The position numbers were made by a program, and so were the translations under genes. Below the pieces are notes generated by a model. The model saw only the letters and a list, made by a program, of their open reading frames with translations. It was not told the origin of the DNA and did no database searches. Below are positions 63,257 to 64,000 of a stretch of 64,000 nucleotides of DNA, piece after piece. The DNA comes from Eudoraea adriatica DSM 19308. Its GTDB lineage: Bacteria; Bacteroidota; Bacteroidia; Flavobacteriales; Flavobacteriaceae. The DNA lies in the NCBI RefSeq assembly GCF_000382125.1, contig NZ_KB907548.1, positions 248,001-312,000 of the forward strand, written 5' to 3'. The number at the start of each line of letters is the position of its first letter. The stretch's first letter is position 1.

Positions 63257-64000
63257 TTACGAAATACCATAGGTTTCTACATTTTTATCAATTTGACGAA
63301 CGAGCCCCTTTAAAAAATTACCAGGGCCAATTTCTGTAAAATCAGTTGCACCATCTTCTATCATGTGGAGTATGGTATGCCTCCACATAACAGGATGTGT
63401 CATTTGATCAATCAAATTTTTCTTGATTAGTTCAATGTCCACACTTGGGCGACCTGCGACATTCTGGTAAATGGGACAAATTGGCTTTTTGAATTCGGTT
63501 TCGTCTATGGCTATTGTAAACTCTTCAATTATGGGTTCCATAAAGGGAGAGTGAAATGCACCACTTACAGGTAAATTTACCACTGCCTTAGCTCCCGGAC
63601 TTAATTTATCACAAGCTTCTTTCAGGGCTTTCTTTTCACCTGAAATAACAACCTGATGTAGTGCATTATAGTTGGCGGGGACCACTACGCCGTCTACGTG
63701 ATCACAGATATCCCTTACAATAACATCGTATAATCCCACTACAACGGCCATCCCTGTATTTTCAACTTCACAGACTTTTTGCATAGCCGAGGCTCGTTTG
63801 GCTATAAGCTTCAGAGCCGATTCAAAATCTAAGGATCCTATAGCGGCTAAAGCTGAAAATTCACCTAAAGAATGCCCTGCTACCATATCTGGTTTAAAAT
63901 CGGACCCCAGGATTTTAGTCAGAATGTATGAATGCAAAAAAATAGCTGGTTGTGCAAACTTTGTTTGTTTCAAATCAGCGGCAGATCCTTTAAACATTAT
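63257..64000 (-). CDS. fabD: Malonyl-CoA:ACP transacylase, N-terminus cut by window edge
   Basis: Transfers malonyl from CoA to ACP in fatty acid synthesis. The active-site motif GHSLGEFSAL, the AFHSPFM stretch with the second catalytic His and GPGNFLKGLVRQID are present. The frame continues past position 64000, so roughly 45 N-terminal residues are missing. It could also feed malonyl units to the polyketide operon. Confidence 0.96.
   Translation of the reverse strand: MMFKGSAADLKQTKFAQPAIFLHSYILTKILGSDFKPDMVAGHSLGEFSALAAIGSLDFESALKLIAKRASAMQKVCEVENTGMAVVVGLYDVIVRDICDHVDGVVVPANYNALHQVVISGEKKALKEACDKLSPGAKAVVNLPVSGAFHSPFMEPIIEEFTIAIDETEFKKPICPIYQNVAGRPSVDIELIKKNLIDQMTHPVMWRHTILHMIEDGATDFTEIGPGNFLKGLVRQIDKNVETYGIS

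Noticed and set aside
1-64000. tRNA, rRNA, CRISPR, transposase or prophage genes
   Set aside because: I looked for conserved motifs and repeat arrays and found none; mobile DNA is not evident apart from the weak 130-base inverted-repeat stretch.

Overview
The window is about 39-40% GC by eye and densely coded. It looks like a chromosomal segment of a marine-type member of the Bacteroidota, most likely Flavobacteriaceae. The signs are the promoter style (TTTG, about 19 bases, TAnnTTTG), many SPII lipoproteins, a TlpA-like protein with an N-terminal DUF4369-type domain, a fused E1 alpha/beta 2-oxoacid dehydrogenase, a LVIVD-repeat lipoprotein, and DUF1835/DUF4251/DUF6340-type families known mainly from this phylum. 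I see no rRNA, tRNA, CRISPR array, prophage or intact insertion sequence. Both edges cut genes: uvrA on the left and fabD on the right.

Layout. 1-4.3 kb is a DNA-repair corner: uvrA, a DUF4130 (TIGR03915-type) protein, a tiny protein ending in a beta-clamp-like QLSLF tail, and a divergent XRE/S24 self-cleaving repressor with several inverted repeats on its promoter. 4.3-17.2 kb is housekeeping and envelope: gamma-glutamyltransferase, ACP phosphodiesterase, glmM, a lipid A-type acyltransferase, a rhomboid protease, a LVIVD lipoprotein, a TlpA-like thioredoxin, a large FAD/Fe-S oxidase and an LpxH-like phosphoesterase. 17.4-22.9 kb has aroC, a dicarboxylate/glutamate symporter and a tight three-gene unit (glutathione-synthetase-like ATP-grasp, N-formylglutamate amidohydrolase, QEGLA/DUF1704 metallopeptidase). 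22.9-35.2 kb holds a DCC protein, a Smr-less MutS2, ung, a nucleoside phosphorylase operon, an SUI1 factor, a 2OG-Fe(II) oxygenase, the fused E1 and an OmpA protein.

35.3-41.4 kb is the most distinctive region: an eight-gene, same-strand, mostly overlapping operon with a FAD oxidoreductase, a methyltransferase, a type III polyketide synthase, a FabI-like reductase, a FabZ-like dehydratase, a ketosynthase, an acyl carrier protein and a small membrane protein. Read together they suggest that a dedicated partial type II fatty acid synthase makes an acyl starter, the type III PKS converts it to an aromatic or pyrone lipid, and the methyltransferase and flavoprotein decorate it.

41.5-57.4 kb carries YceI, TerC, small secreted proteins (two of them paralogues 12 kb apart), beta-propeller lipoproteins, a large sortilin/VPS10-like protein, an MFS and a DMT transporter and a YdeP-type molybdopterin oxidoreductase. 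57.5-64 kb has a tandem lipoprotein duplication in which one copy lost its start codon by a deletion, a SlyD-like FKBP, an operon of MarR regulator, Tat-exported CDO-like cupin and RidA protein with a clear MarR operator, a DUF1080 lipoprotein and fabD. All family names were assigned by reading motifs and general similarity; no database search was run.
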